A stretch of 64,000 bases of DNA from UKL13-3 sp943369665. GTDB taxonomy: Bacteria > Bacteroidota > Bacteroidia > UKL13-3. The notes under the pieces are model-generated. The model was not told where the DNA came from and did no database searches. It saw nothing but the letters and a program-made list of their open reading frames with translations. A program made the translations under genes and the position numbers. Positions 35,125 through 43,326 of this stretch are shown here, in pieces. Location of the stretch: the NCBI GenBank assembly GCA_943369665.1, contig CALRNX020000011.1, positions 62,001 to 126,000 of the forward strand. Reading direction: 5' to 3'. Within the stretch, counting starts at the first letter, position 1. Each line of letters begins with the position of its first letter.

Positions 35125-36234
35125 TTACAATACAACTTCATAGCTGGTATTGCGGCCACCACCTTCGGTTTTTCGCAATACTTTTTTATCCATCAGATCC
35201 TGCATATCACGTAATGCAGTATCGGATGAAGATTTTGTCATCTTTGCCCATTTACTGGTGGTGAGGTTTCCTTCAAACCCATCCAATAGCTTGTTGAGCA
35301 TGTTTTGTTGGCGGTTATTGAATATTGTTTTAGCATGTGTTTCCCAAAATTTGCCTTTCCGCAATACGTCATCAAGCGTATCATCTGTCGCTAAGAGGGC
35401 AGCCATCAGGCATTGCATAAACCATTTTAACCATTCTGTTACATCCAGTTTACCTTGTTGGGTATGTTCCAGCATATCGTAATATTGATTTCGCTGTAAA
35501 CGTATTTGAGCACTCATGCTGTAAAAACGTTGCGGACTTTCATCTGCCCTGGCCAACAACATATCTGTAAGTGCACGGGCTATACGACCGTTTCCGTCTT
35601 CAAACGGGTGCAGTGTAACAAACCATAAATGAGCGAGTGCTGCTTTGAGCACTAGATCAACATCGTGTTTGGTGTTGAACCATTTTAAAAACACCGTCAT
35701 TTCAGTGTTGAGCAGCTTTGCACCGGGTGCTTCAAAGTGCACGCGTTCTTTTCCCAATGCCCCCGATACTACTTGCATCGGACCCGTTTCATCTTTACGA
35801 TAGTTGCCGGTAAGTACTGTAAAATTGCCACTTTTGCCCAATGGAAACAACCACTTTTGCCATTGGCATAAGCGCTTTTTTGTAAGAGGCTTATGGTATT
35901 GTTGTGTTGCATCCAGCATCATTTCCACTACACCATCTACATTTCGATCCGAGCGTACAAGACCGCCCACATTTAATCCAAGCTTGCGAGCCAATGATGA
36001 ACGTACCTGGTCGGAGTGGAGCAGTTCACCTTCTATCTCACTTGTTTTTTGTACATCCAGTGTAAGTGTTTTAAGCAAAGCCTCCTCGCGAAGTTTAAAT
36101 CCCATCGCCTGCATTTTGCCCAATATGCTGCCTTGTTTGTAACGCAATTTGCCGAGCGCTACCTGTATTTCTTCATTGCGCCAGGTAAAGTTGGGCCATT
36201 GGGGTTGCTGGTGTATGTATATTATTCTCCGCAT
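35125..36234 (-). CDS. Fic-family protein with DUF4172 N-terminus, inhibitory helix and C-terminal winged helix
   Basis: Fic enzymes transfer AMP or related groups to protein hydroxyls. This one has 369 residues. A DUF4172 segment comes first, followed by the inhibitory-helix motif T64-S-E-I-E-G69 (class II, self-inhibited). The catalytic motif H209-PFEDGNGR217 is complete, and a C-terminal winged helix ends in DALRDMQDLMDKKVLRKTE-like text. The frame extends to 36267, but the ATG at 36232-36234 is the usual start (MRRIIYIHQQPQWP). That start codon lies inside a palindromic operator, so the protein may control its own gene. Its target is unknown. Confidence 0.92.
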   Translation of the reverse strand: MRRIIYIHQQPQWPNFTWRNEEIQVALGKLRYKQGSILGKMQAMGFKLREEALLKTLTLDVQKTSEIEGELLHSDQVRSSLARKLGLNVGGLVRSDRNVDGVVEMMLDATQQYHKPLTKKRLCQWQKWLFPLGKSGNFTVLTGNYRKDETGPMQVVSGALGKERVHFEAPGAKLLNTEMTVFLKWFNTKHDVDLVLKAALAHLWFVTLHPFEDGNGRIARALTDMLLARADESPQRFYSMSAQIRLQRNQYYDMLEHTQQGKLDVTEWLKWFMQCLMAALLATDDTLDDVLRKGKFWETHAKTIFNNRQQNMLNKLLDGFEGNLTTSKWAKMTKSSSDTALRDMQDLMDKKVLRKTEGGGRNTSYEVVL

Positions 36235-36346
36235 AATCTGCGGTAAATATACTTTTATATACCGCAAAAGAAAAATTATTCACCGCACAATTTGCGGTGA
36301 ATAACCGGGGTATTCTCCGCATAAATACTTTTATTGTGCGGTGAAT
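36224..36346. promoter_or_regulatory. Array of palindromic CCGCA/TGCGG operators upstream of fic
   Basis: Seven copies of CCGCA or its complement lie in about 115 bases: 36229-36233, 36239-36243, 36262-36266, 36283-36287, 36293-36297, 36317-36321 and 36337-36341. The middle pair forms a perfect 12-base-arm palindrome (36276-36304, spacer CAATT). A second pair, with a 5-base spacer, covers the fic start codon. A third pair has its half-sites 15 bases apart. Centre-to-centre spacings are 10, 23, 21, 10, 24 and 20 bases, near whole helical turns. Confidence 0.75.
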
Positions 36347-36431
36347 AGGTAATGTAATGGTGTAGGTAAGTTTATAACACTAAACTGCGAACCGTGTACC
36401 GCAGACTGCCTATACTCAAAGAGAGAGGTCT

Positions 36432-36716
36432 CTATAGCACATCCTGAAATTCCACCGTTTTCTCAATTACTTTTTTAGCAAAAGGACAAAGTGGAACGAT
36501 CTTTATATGTTTTTCACGGGCAAAATTCACTGCGGTTTCTACTAATTTTTTGCCGGCATTTTGTCCGCGCAAAACATCGGCAACTTCCGTATGATCGATG
36601 ATGATCCTGTCGGTGCCAGCCCACACATAGGTCATTTCGGCTACCCGTTGGTTTTCGATTTCGATATAAAATGAACCTTTTTGATTGGTTTCCTGGTGTT
36701 GTACGGTTAATTCCAT
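36432..36716 (-). CDS. Small GNAT acetyltransferase (NATD1/YjdJ-like)
   Basis: This 94-residue protein is the short form of the GNAT fold. It shows FYIEIENQRVAEMTYVWAG, IIIDHTEVADVLRGQNAGKKLVE (acetyl-CoA binding, R-G-x-N-x-G) and PLCPFAKKVI at the C-terminus, as in COG2388 proteins. The acceptor is unknown. It lies upstream of fic on the same strand, with the operator array between. A GTTTGTT-type heptamer repeat ends 10 bases upstream of its start. Confidence 0.9.
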   Translation of the reverse strand: MELTVQHQETNQKGSFYIEIENQRVAEMTYVWAGTDRIIIDHTEVADVLRGQNAGKKLVETAVNFAREKHIKIVPLCPFAKKVIEKTVEFQDVL

Positions 36717-36725
36717 TGTGAAGGA

Positions 36726-36746
36726 GTTTGGTGTTTGTTGTTAAGT
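36726..36746. repeat. Heptamer tandem repeat GTTTGTT, 10 bases upstream of a start codon
   Basis: The units are GTTTGGT, GTTTGTT and GTTAAGT. On the coding strand of the acetyltransferase gene this is AACAAAC-like text in its leader. Confidence 0.45.
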
Positions 36747-36834
36747 CGTTGCTAAGCTACGCAAAACAAACTTAAACTAAAATTTCTATGAGCCATGAAG
36801 GGGAAGCTATGAACTAAACCGTACATTCGCGCCC

Positions 36835-38730
36835 ATGAATTATTTGTCGGTCGAAGGACTTACCAAAAACTACGGAGAGAAAATACTTTTTAAGGATATA
36901 AGCTTTGGTTTAAGCAAAGGTGAAAAGGTGGCATTGATTGCCAATAATGGGGTAGGAAAATCCACTTTACTCAAAATATTAGGAGGCAAGGATACACCTG
37001 ATTCGGGGAAGGTTTCCTTGCGTCATGGCATTCGTGTTGGTTTTTTGGATCAGGAACCGGACTTTGGAACACATGAAACCATTAACGATCTGATCAATGG
37101 TGCAAATGGCAAATTGTTGTCGGCTATTCGTGAGTATGAGGAGTCGATAGAAGCACAGGCAAACGATTACAATGATGAAACATCGCGGAGGTTTGAACTT
37201 GCCAGTAACAGAATGGACGAGTTGCAAGCCTGGGATTACGAGCGTATGCTCACCACTATTTTATCGAAGTTTAATATTGTTGACCTGACGCAACATATTG
37301 ATTCGTTGAGCGGTGGACAAAAAAAGCGTTTGGCCCTGGCTTTGGTTTTACTGGATAATCCGGAATTGATCATTTTGGATGAACCTACCAATCACCTCGA
37401 CCTCGACATGATCGAATGGCTTGAGGAATTTCTGACGCAAAGCACATTAACTCTTTTGATGGTTACCCACGACAGGTATTTTTTAGACCGGGTTTGTAAT
37501 AAAATACTGGAGCTTACAGATGGAAAACTCTTCAAGCATGACGGTAATTATTCGTACTTTTTGGAAAAACGTGCTGAGCGTGAAGAGGTATATGATGTGG
37601 AGGTTGGAAAGGCAAAACAACTCATGAAAAAAGAGTTGGAGTGGATGCGCAAAATGCCTAAAGCCCGTGGAACAAAATCGAAAGCGCGTATTGATGCGTT
37701 TTACGATGTAGAAAAAATTGCCAATAGCCGTAGAAAAAAACAAGAGCTAAAACTCGAGGTGCGCATGAGCCGCATCGGGGGAAATATTCTTGACCTTAAA
37801 AAAGTACGTAAATCGTATGGTGATAAGGTTATTTTAAATGGGTTTGACTACGCCTTTAAAAAGGGTGAACGTATTGGTATTATTGGGAAGAACGGGGTTG
37901 GAAAAACAACATTCCTGAATATTATAACCCAGAACGAACAACCGGATAGTGGGAAAATAAATGTAGGTGATACCATCGTGTATGGATATTATTCGCAGGC
38001 TGGTATTACCCTGAAAGAGGATAAGCGCGTGATTGACGTGGTGAAAGATATTGCAGATGTGATCATTTTGGGCGATGGAACGTCATTGCCGGCATCGCAG
38101 TTTTTAACACATTTTTTGTTTCCACCCGAAATGCAATACACTTACGTTTCAAAGTTGAGTGGTGGTGAACGGAGGCGTTTGTATCTGTTGACAGTATTGA
38201 TCAAAAATCCGAATTTCCTGATTTTGGATGAACCTACAAATGACCTGGATCTATTGACCTTAAATAAGCTCGAGGACTTTTTACAAAGTTTTGGAGGATG
38301 CCTGATCGTGGTAAGCCACGACAGGTATTTTATGGATAAGCTGGTTGATCACTTGTTTGTTTTTGAAGGAAATGGTGAAGTTCGCGACTATAATGGAACA
38401 TACAGCGAATACAGGGAAGAAGAGGACGAAAAGGAAGAATTGGCTGAGGCAGAACGTAAAGCATCACAGCAAAAAAAGGTTGTTGTAGAAACACCCAAAC
38501 CTGTTGAAGCGAAAAAGAAAATGACGTTTAAAGAAAAGCATGAGTTTGAAACATTGGAAAAAGAGATAGCCGATTTAGAAGAAGAGAAGCTTGAGTTGGA
38601 AAAGAGCTTATCGGATATTTCGCTGGATCATGAAGCGATCGTGAAACTCTCATCCCGATTTGAAACCGTAAAAAACCTTATAGACGAGAAATCGATGCGG
38701 TGGATCGAATTGAGCGAACTGGAAGGATAG
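36835..38730 (+). CDS. uup: ABC-F family ATPase (Uup-like)
   Basis: This 631-residue soluble protein has two ABC ATPase domains. Walker A sites are NNGVGKST (about residues 38-45) and GKNGVGKTT (about 350). Signature motifs are LSGGQKKRLAL and LSGGERRRLYL, each followed by a Walker B ILDEPTNHLDL / ILDEPTNDLDL. The two are joined by a charged linker (about 240-300). A C-terminal coiled coil rich in Glu and Lys (about 540-631) marks the Uup branch. ABC-F proteins act on ribosomes and Uup also affects branched DNA. It has no membrane segments. Confidence 0.92.
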   Translation: MNYLSVEGLTKNYGEKILFKDISFGLSKGEKVALIANNGVGKSTLLKILGGKDTPDSGKVSLRHGIRVGFLDQEPDFGTHETINDLINGANGKLLSAIREYEESIEAQANDYNDETSRRFELASNRMDELQAWDYERMLTTILSKFNIVDLTQHIDSLSGGQKKRLALALVLLDNPELIILDEPTNHLDLDMIEWLEEFLTQSTLTLLMVTHDRYFLDRVCNKILELTDGKLFKHDGNYSYFLEKRAEREEVYDVEVGKAKQLMKKELEWMRKMPKARGTKSKARIDAFYDVEKIANSRRKKQELKLEVRMSRIGGNILDLKKVRKSYGDKVILNGFDYAFKKGERIGIIGKNGVGKTTFLNIITQNEQPDSGKINVGDTIVYGYYSQAGITLKEDKRVIDVVKDIADVIILGDGTSLPASQFLTHFLFPPEMQYTYVSKLSGGERRRLYLLTVLIKNPNFLILDEPTNDLDLLTLNKLEDFLQSFGGCLIVVSHDRYFMDKLVDHLFVFEGNGEVRDYNGTYSEYREEEDEKEELAEAERKASQQKKVVVETPKPVEAKKKMTFKEKHEFETLEKEIADLEEEKLELEKSLSDISLDHEAIVKLSSRFETVKNLIDEKSMRWIELSELEG

Positions 38731-38756
38731 GTGAAATTATCGTTCGTGGAATATGG

Positions 38757-38784
38757 TTGTTTTTTTGAGATTATATTATATTTA
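38757..38784 (+). promoter_or_regulatory. Possible promoter of the T9SS CxxCH protein gene
   Basis: TTG (38757-38759), a 17-base spacer and TATATTTA (38777-38784) match seven of eight -7 positions. The leader would be only about 6 bases, which lowers confidence. Confidence 0.3.
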
Positions 38785-38792
38785 CTATCAAT

Positions 38793-39602
38793 ATGAAAAG
38801 AATAATCTACCTCATTTTATGCATTGCTCTTGGAGTAATCACGCTTGAATCATTTAAGAAACGCCCTAATGGAACCGACCCCGGGCATACGGGTTCACCG
38901 GGAGATTCACTCAAAAATTGTACTGTTTGCCATGGAGGAGTAGCCACTCCGATAGAAGGATGGATTACATCTGATATTCCTGAAACAGGATACGTTCCGG
39001 GCGAAACCTATACGATAACAGCAACCAATACCGAAGATGGCGGAACCCGTTTTGGGTTCCAGGTTTCTCCGCAAAACATTGCCGGTGATCTGTTGGGAAC
39101 AATCATCGTGTCGGATTCGGTAAAAACCCAACTGGTGGGTGCCGGAAAATACATTACCTATACGAGCAATGGTATTGATGGCCTGGGTTCAAACTCGTGG
39201 GTGTTTAAATGGAAAGCTCCGAATGCAGGTACCGGACAAGTTGTATTTTATGGGGCGTTTAATTCCAATTTCGAAGGGCATAAGGATGGCGATAAAACGT
39301 TTTTGTCGACACTTACCGTTAATGAGAGCGGAACCACCGGAGTGAATACATTGAAGAATCAGGCTGGTTCGTTTTCATTGTATCCTAATCCTGCAACGGA
39401 TAACTTGTTTGTGAGCATCAACACCCAAAAACAAGGCTTGGTAAGTTTGTTGTTAAAAGATATTTCAGGGAAAGAAGTGTTGCAATCGCAAGGTTCGCTT
39501 TCTCAAAAACTAAGTATTGCCCACCTGGAAAAAGGTGTTTATTTCTTAGAAATATCAATTGCCAACCAACAAGTTGCTGTTCAAAAAGTATTGGTGCAGT
39601 AA
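38793..39602 (+). CDS. T9SS-exported protein with Reeler-like/choice-of-anchor V domain and a CxxCH motif
   Basis: This 269-residue exported protein has a signal peptide at residues 1-20. A CxxCH motif (NCTVCHGG, about residues 42-49) follows, preceded by GHTGSPGD. Next is a beta-sandwich (TYTITATNTEDGGTRFGFQ, VFKWKAPNAGTGQVVFYGAF) like the choice-of-anchor V/Reeler domains. The C-terminal 75 residues are a type A T9SS sorting domain (SLYPNPATDNLFVS, GVYFLEI, VQKVLVQ). CxxCH can bind heme c, but only one copy is present and heme binding is not shown. It is probably attached to the cell surface. Confidence 0.85.
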   Translation: MKRIIYLILCIALGVITLESFKKRPNGTDPGHTGSPGDSLKNCTVCHGGVATPIEGWITSDIPETGYVPGETYTITATNTEDGGTRFGFQVSPQNIAGDLLGTIIVSDSVKTQLVGAGKYITYTSNGIDGLGSNSWVFKWKAPNAGTGQVVFYGAFNSNFEGHKDGDKTFLSTLTVNESGTTGVNTLKNQAGSFSLYPNPATDNLFVSINTQKQGLVSLLLKDISGKEVLQSQGSLSQKLSIAHLEKGVYFLEISIANQQVAVQKVLVQ

Positions 39603-39668
39603 ACTTCTTCGGTGCTTTTTTAAGACATCTTTTGCGATTCTGACAGAGTTGAAGAAGAAGTGCTTTTT

Positions 39669-40715
39669 TTACTGCTCTTCGTTATAATAGAGTTTATAGT
39701 ATTTTCTCCCGTCCGAATCTTCGCCACGCTCAATTAATTCGCGGTTTCCGTGAATATACACGTGGAAATTTTTATCGAGTTTCAATACACTTTTAAAAAC
39801 CTTGGCTTGCTTTTTTACGGCATTGGGGGAGATATCGAAATTACCGCTCAACTCCATATCGGCATCGGTGATCATTTCTTGTTTAAACTTATTAAATGAG
39901 TCGATCACTTTTTCGTCACCAAAAATACTTTGGGTAAACTCCTGTTCATTAAAGCGTTCATTTTCTTTGAAATAATTTACCGACTTGTTCAATAGGTCTA
40001 TCTGATCGGCTTTGTTTACTTCAAAATCCTGATCGAGCTGGGTGGTTACAAACGCTTTGGTAACCGAAAGAAAATTGTTTGTAAAGTGATAGCTATCGGC
40101 ACATGCACTGATGTTTAAGAAATCGTCTTTCCAATATTGAGCATCAACACCCCGTGATGATTTATCAATGCTGCACACCTTGTAACCGCTTTCTTTGTTG
40201 ATGTTAAAAATGAGGCAGCCTTTGTCCAAGTGGTCGATATTGATCCCCCGTTCGAATGCAAGTTTAAATGTTTTACCCCTGCGTTCGCTGGTGATAAACG
40301 GATCTTTTTGTTCCGATTTAAAAATACCGATTGCATCGGTGATCACACCATCCACCAAACAATGATCGATATAGGCTACGTAGAGATCTCCGGCTTTGAT
40401 ATTCGGATGCTGAGTAGCTTCAAATAAATGCTTGGCGATATTGATGGAGTTGATGTGAAATGCTGTTGGGTGCTCAAATATTTCGCTGGCAAACTGAAAC
40501 ACAGGATTAAGCTCAGCATTGTTGGTGCTTGACGTAAACTGGTAGAACACCGGTGAATGAAAAGGTTTGAGAAAATAAAGATTCAGTGCTTCAATTAAAT
40601 CTTCATTCTCGATTGCCAAAGGTTCGGCAGTTGCATACAGTTGTTCTCCGTTATTTTTATTACCCACTTCGTGAACAGATACATGGGCAATGGTACTTGT
40701 AGAAAAATCGATCAT
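39669..40715 (-). CDS. Nucleoid-associated protein NdpA/YejK-like (37-kDa family)
   Basis: This 348-residue protein matches the NA37/YejK family. It opens with IDFSTSTIAHVSVHEVGNK, followed by FYQFTSSTNNAELN, VFQFASEIFEHP and FHINSINIAKHLFE. The central AYIDHCLVDGVITDAIGIFKSE and the C-terminal FHVYIHGNRELIERGED are also family features. It has no signal peptide. Members bind the nucleoid, and some phage proteins target them, but the exact role is unclear. It is convergent with the T9SS gene and lies downstream of the FUSC gene. Confidence 0.9.
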   Translation of the reverse strand: MIDFSTSTIAHVSVHEVGNKNNGEQLYATAEPLAIENEDLIEALNLYFLKPFHSPVFYQFTSSTNNAELNPVFQFASEIFEHPTAFHINSINIAKHLFEATQHPNIKAGDLYVAYIDHCLVDGVITDAIGIFKSEQKDPFITSERRGKTFKLAFERGINIDHLDKGCLIFNINKESGYKVCSIDKSSRGVDAQYWKDDFLNISACADSYHFTNNFLSVTKAFVTTQLDQDFEVNKADQIDLLNKSVNYFKENERFNEQEFTQSIFGDEKVIDSFNKFKQEMITDADMELSGNFDISPNAVKKQAKVFKSVLKLDKNFHVYIHGNRELIERGEDSDGRKYYKLYYNEEQ

Positions 40716-40749
40716 AAGGGAGGCAAGGTAAGAATGAACAGGAGCTAAA

Positions 40750-40778
40750 AAAAGAATAGTGGTGGTTTTTTACCACCA
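40750..40778 (-). terminator. Terminator of the FUSC gene
   Basis: The arms 40760-40766 (TGGTGGT) and 40772-40778 (ACCACCA) close a 5-base loop just after the FUSC stop (40780). A T-run follows on the minus strand. Confidence 0.8.
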
Positions 40779-40779
40779 A

Positions 40780-42903
40780 CTAATTCACCAATTTGAACTC
40801 GTAGGCGGTTTTCCGGATATTGTTGGCGGTTTGGTGTACTTCTCTCAAAAAATCGTTGTGCAATAACTCATTTTCCTTGCCTGAAAGGATATTGTTAAAA
40901 ACCATATTGAGTTCTTTGCCCGACACTTTTTCGTAGGTTTCTTTTAATACTGACCATATTGAACGAAGTTGTTTTAACTGGTCGGCCGAAAGTTGTTCGT
41001 TGGCTTCCAACTGATAGGATAGGGTAGCAAGGTATGACGAAAGTTGATTGTTGAGCACTACAAATTGATACAACAGATCAGCTTGTGTTTGTTTGCTTTT
41101 GGGTTCGGAAAGCATGCGTTGAAAAGCTGTTGTTAAATGCGCGGCATTTACGTAAAGAGCTTTACGGGAAAGGCGGTAAGCCGATTGCGACTCCTGGTTT
41201 TTATTGTTGCGTTCCACCATTTTGGCCAAGTATTCGGCATTGGATTGAAGCATATCCACAATGGCGGTTTTGAGCTGATATGATTCCCATGAAGGGAATA
41301 CAAAATAACTTCCAATAATAGCTGCAATGGCTCCGATAAAGGTATCGATAATCCGTTCCCAGGCAACAGTTGCATCATTATAATTGGTTGTAAAACTAAA
41401 TACGATCAGAATATAAGGAGTCATGAACAATACACTTACCACATATTTGATGCGAATAAAACTATAGCTGAGGAGCATGAACAATACCAGGAAACCAAAC
41501 CGTGCTGCATCTGTTGGAAAAAAAGTAAGCACCAGTAAACCGACCACACCACCTGCAACCGTTCCGATAATACGTTCAATATTCCGTTGTTTGGTGAGGC
41601 TGTAGCCGGGTTTCAGGATGACAATGATGGTGAGCAGGATCCAGTAACTGTGCGGTCCTTCCGAAACAGTTTGAGTGAATACAAAAGCGAGCAAACAAAC
41701 AATGGCCACACGGGCAGCATGCCTGAAGTGGTTTGAGGTTAACGAAAGATTTTCCTTGAACAAAGTCCAGTCGATCATTTGCCTGTTGACGAATTTTGTA
41801 AGATCGTTGTTACGAGCCTCGGGCAGGCCTTTTGCATCATGCAGGTATTCATAGATCCTGCTGAGCCGATAAGTAATATTGCGCAGGTTAATAAGGATCC
41901 GTTTGAGGGCCAATACATTTTCACCCTCTTTCTCTACAAGGTCTATTTTTGATTTGAGTAATGTGAGCCTTGGTAGAAAGTCGTGGATCGGTTTTACGGC
42001 CTCGTGGTTGTGAAACCCTTCACCAATATGTTCCAGTTCGTCCGAAAGTTGAATGATGAGCTGGTTGAACAATGGCAAGATATCGTACTTTGAAAATTGT
42101 GTACGGATGTCTTCGTATTTATAATGTGTTGCATTAATTTGTTCGTATAAGTCAACCAGGTCTACAAATGTAAGTACCAACCTGCGCCCATTGAGTGAGC
42201 TGTCTTTTAGCAGCTTTCGGGTTCTGAACAAAATGTCGCGTACATTTTCCTGCTGTTGGTTCACAATAACCTGTTGGTCGAGAAGTTTTTTGTAATTGTC
42301 GTTTATATCAACCTGTTGATCATAAAATGCAGCCTTGATCTTAATAAAGTCAGCAACTTCAAAAATACATTCACCTAATGTTTGTTCTGCGGGTCGGTAA
42401 GGCAATAGCCCCTGGCTTACCATGCTCAGTAAAAAATACCAACCACCACCAATCAAGATATAACTGGCATATAAAATTGTTTCATACCATGGCAGTTGAG
42501 TATCAATTCCCAAAATCATGATGATGAGTGCCGATACTCCTATGGATGCAGCACGTGCTCCGAAAATATTGAGCATCGAAAACAAAAAACAACTTGCAGC
42601 GATTAACAATGCCACAATCCATGGATAAGGAGTGATCAATCCGGTAACGATTGCCATGATAAAACACAGAGCCATTGTAATGAGCATCGCGTTTCTGCGG
42701 TGTAAGGATGGGCCGGGATTGTCGGGAATGCTTACTGCTAATGCACCAAGTGAAATGGCAATGCCCACTTCGGTTTGTTCCAGATTAAAACAAATAAGAG
42801 ATGGAAGTAAAATGCCAAGGGTGATACGAAAGCCGTCACTGAAGTATTGACTGTATAAGAATTTTTTGAGTCGTTTGGATGATTGCTCGAAAGAATTGGG
42901 CAT
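40780..42903 (-). CDS. FUSC-family membrane protein (YccS-like)
   Basis: This 707-residue protein has two membrane blocks of about five to six segments each (residues about 25-170 and 395-540). They are separated by a long soluble helical domain and followed by a C-terminal cytoplasmic domain. Motifs such as RITLGILLPSLICF and the repeat-like HAARVAIVCLLAFVFTQTV, RNIERIIGTVAGGVVGLLVL and WERIIDTFIGAIAAIIGSY match the FUSC/YccS group related to aromatic acid exporters. The substrate is unknown. It starts at the ATG 42901-42903 and ends in a hairpin. Confidence 0.9.
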   Translation of the reverse strand: MPNSFEQSSKRLKKFLYSQYFSDGFRITLGILLPSLICFNLEQTEVGIAISLGALAVSIPDNPGPSLHRRNAMLITMALCFIMAIVTGLITPYPWIVALLIAASCFLFSMLNIFGARAASIGVSALIIMILGIDTQLPWYETILYASYILIGGGWYFLLSMVSQGLLPYRPAEQTLGECIFEVADFIKIKAAFYDQQVDINDNYKKLLDQQVIVNQQQENVRDILFRTRKLLKDSSLNGRRLVLTFVDLVDLYEQINATHYKYEDIRTQFSKYDILPLFNQLIIQLSDELEHIGEGFHNHEAVKPIHDFLPRLTLLKSKIDLVEKEGENVLALKRILINLRNITYRLSRIYEYLHDAKGLPEARNNDLTKFVNRQMIDWTLFKENLSLTSNHFRHAARVAIVCLLAFVFTQTVSEGPHSYWILLTIIVILKPGYSLTKQRNIERIIGTVAGGVVGLLVLTFFPTDAARFGFLVLFMLLSYSFIRIKYVVSVLFMTPYILIVFSFTTNYNDATVAWERIIDTFIGAIAAIIGSYFVFPSWESYQLKTAIVDMLQSNAEYLAKMVERNNKNQESQSAYRLSRKALYVNAAHLTTAFQRMLSEPKSKQTQADLLYQFVVLNNQLSSYLATLSYQLEANEQLSADQLKQLRSIWSVLKETYEKVSGKELNMVFNNILSGKENELLHNDFLREVHQTANNIRKTAYEFKLVN

Positions 42904-42964
42904 GCGTTAAAGAGGCAATATGCTTTCAAAAGTAGTTTTTTGCGGGAGAATAGGATAGCAAAGA

Positions 42965-43000
42965 GCAAAAAAAAACATGCCCCGGGCATGTTTCTTTTTT
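42965..43000. terminator. Bidirectional terminator downstream of the cold-shock gene
   Basis: The palindrome AAACATGCC (42974-42982) CCG GGCATGTTT (42986-42994) has an A-run on the left and a T-run on the right. It lies between the cold-shock gene and the FUSC gene, both on the minus strand. Confidence 0.85.
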
Positions 43001-43024
43001 CAACAAATAGGTAATAATGTAATA

Positions 43025-43219
43025 TTATAAAACACTAACGTTAACCGCATTTAAGCCACGTGGACCTGATTGCGTTTCGTAACTTACTTTGTCGTTTTCG
43101 CGGATTTCGCTTTTCAAACCTGATACGTGAACGAAAATATCTTTTTCGTTGCTGTCATTTGGAGTGATAAATCCAAAGCCTTTCGTTTCGTTGAAAAACT
43201 TTACTGTTCCTTCTTGCAT
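43025..43219 (-). CDS. Cold-shock protein (CspA family)
   Basis: This 64-residue single cold-shock domain shows the RNA-binding motifs KGFGFITP (RNP1) and DIFVHVSGL (RNP2), with GTVKFFNETKG at the start. The closing PRGLNAVNVSVL is the usual end. It is an RNA chaperone that melts secondary structure. A clear promoter lies just upstream. Its leader appears short, unlike the long thermosensing leader of E. coli cspA, so constitutive or growth-linked expression is possible. Confidence 0.96.
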   Translation of the reverse strand: MQEGTVKFFNETKGFGFITPNDSNEKDIFVHVSGLKSEIRENDKVSYETQSGPRGLNAVNVSVL

Positions 43220-43243
43220 TGTATTCTTTATTTAAATGAGGCT

Positions 43244-43273
43244 GCAAGGTAATGGTAAATATTTGATAAGCAA
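43244..43273 (-). promoter_or_regulatory. Promoter of the cold-shock gene
   Basis: On the minus strand TTG (complement of 43271-43273), exactly 19 bases and TACCTTGC (complement of 43244-43251) resemble the phylum consensus. The leader would be about 20 bases. Confidence 0.5.
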
Positions 43274-43326
43274 CATATTTATTCATAATGCCTCATTTAC
43301 TGTTAAATATCATACACGCTGTCGGG

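Noticed and set aside
36224..36346. CRISPR-like reading of the repeated CCGCA text
   Set aside because: Half-sites are 5 bases with palindromic order and short variable spacers; there are no cas genes.
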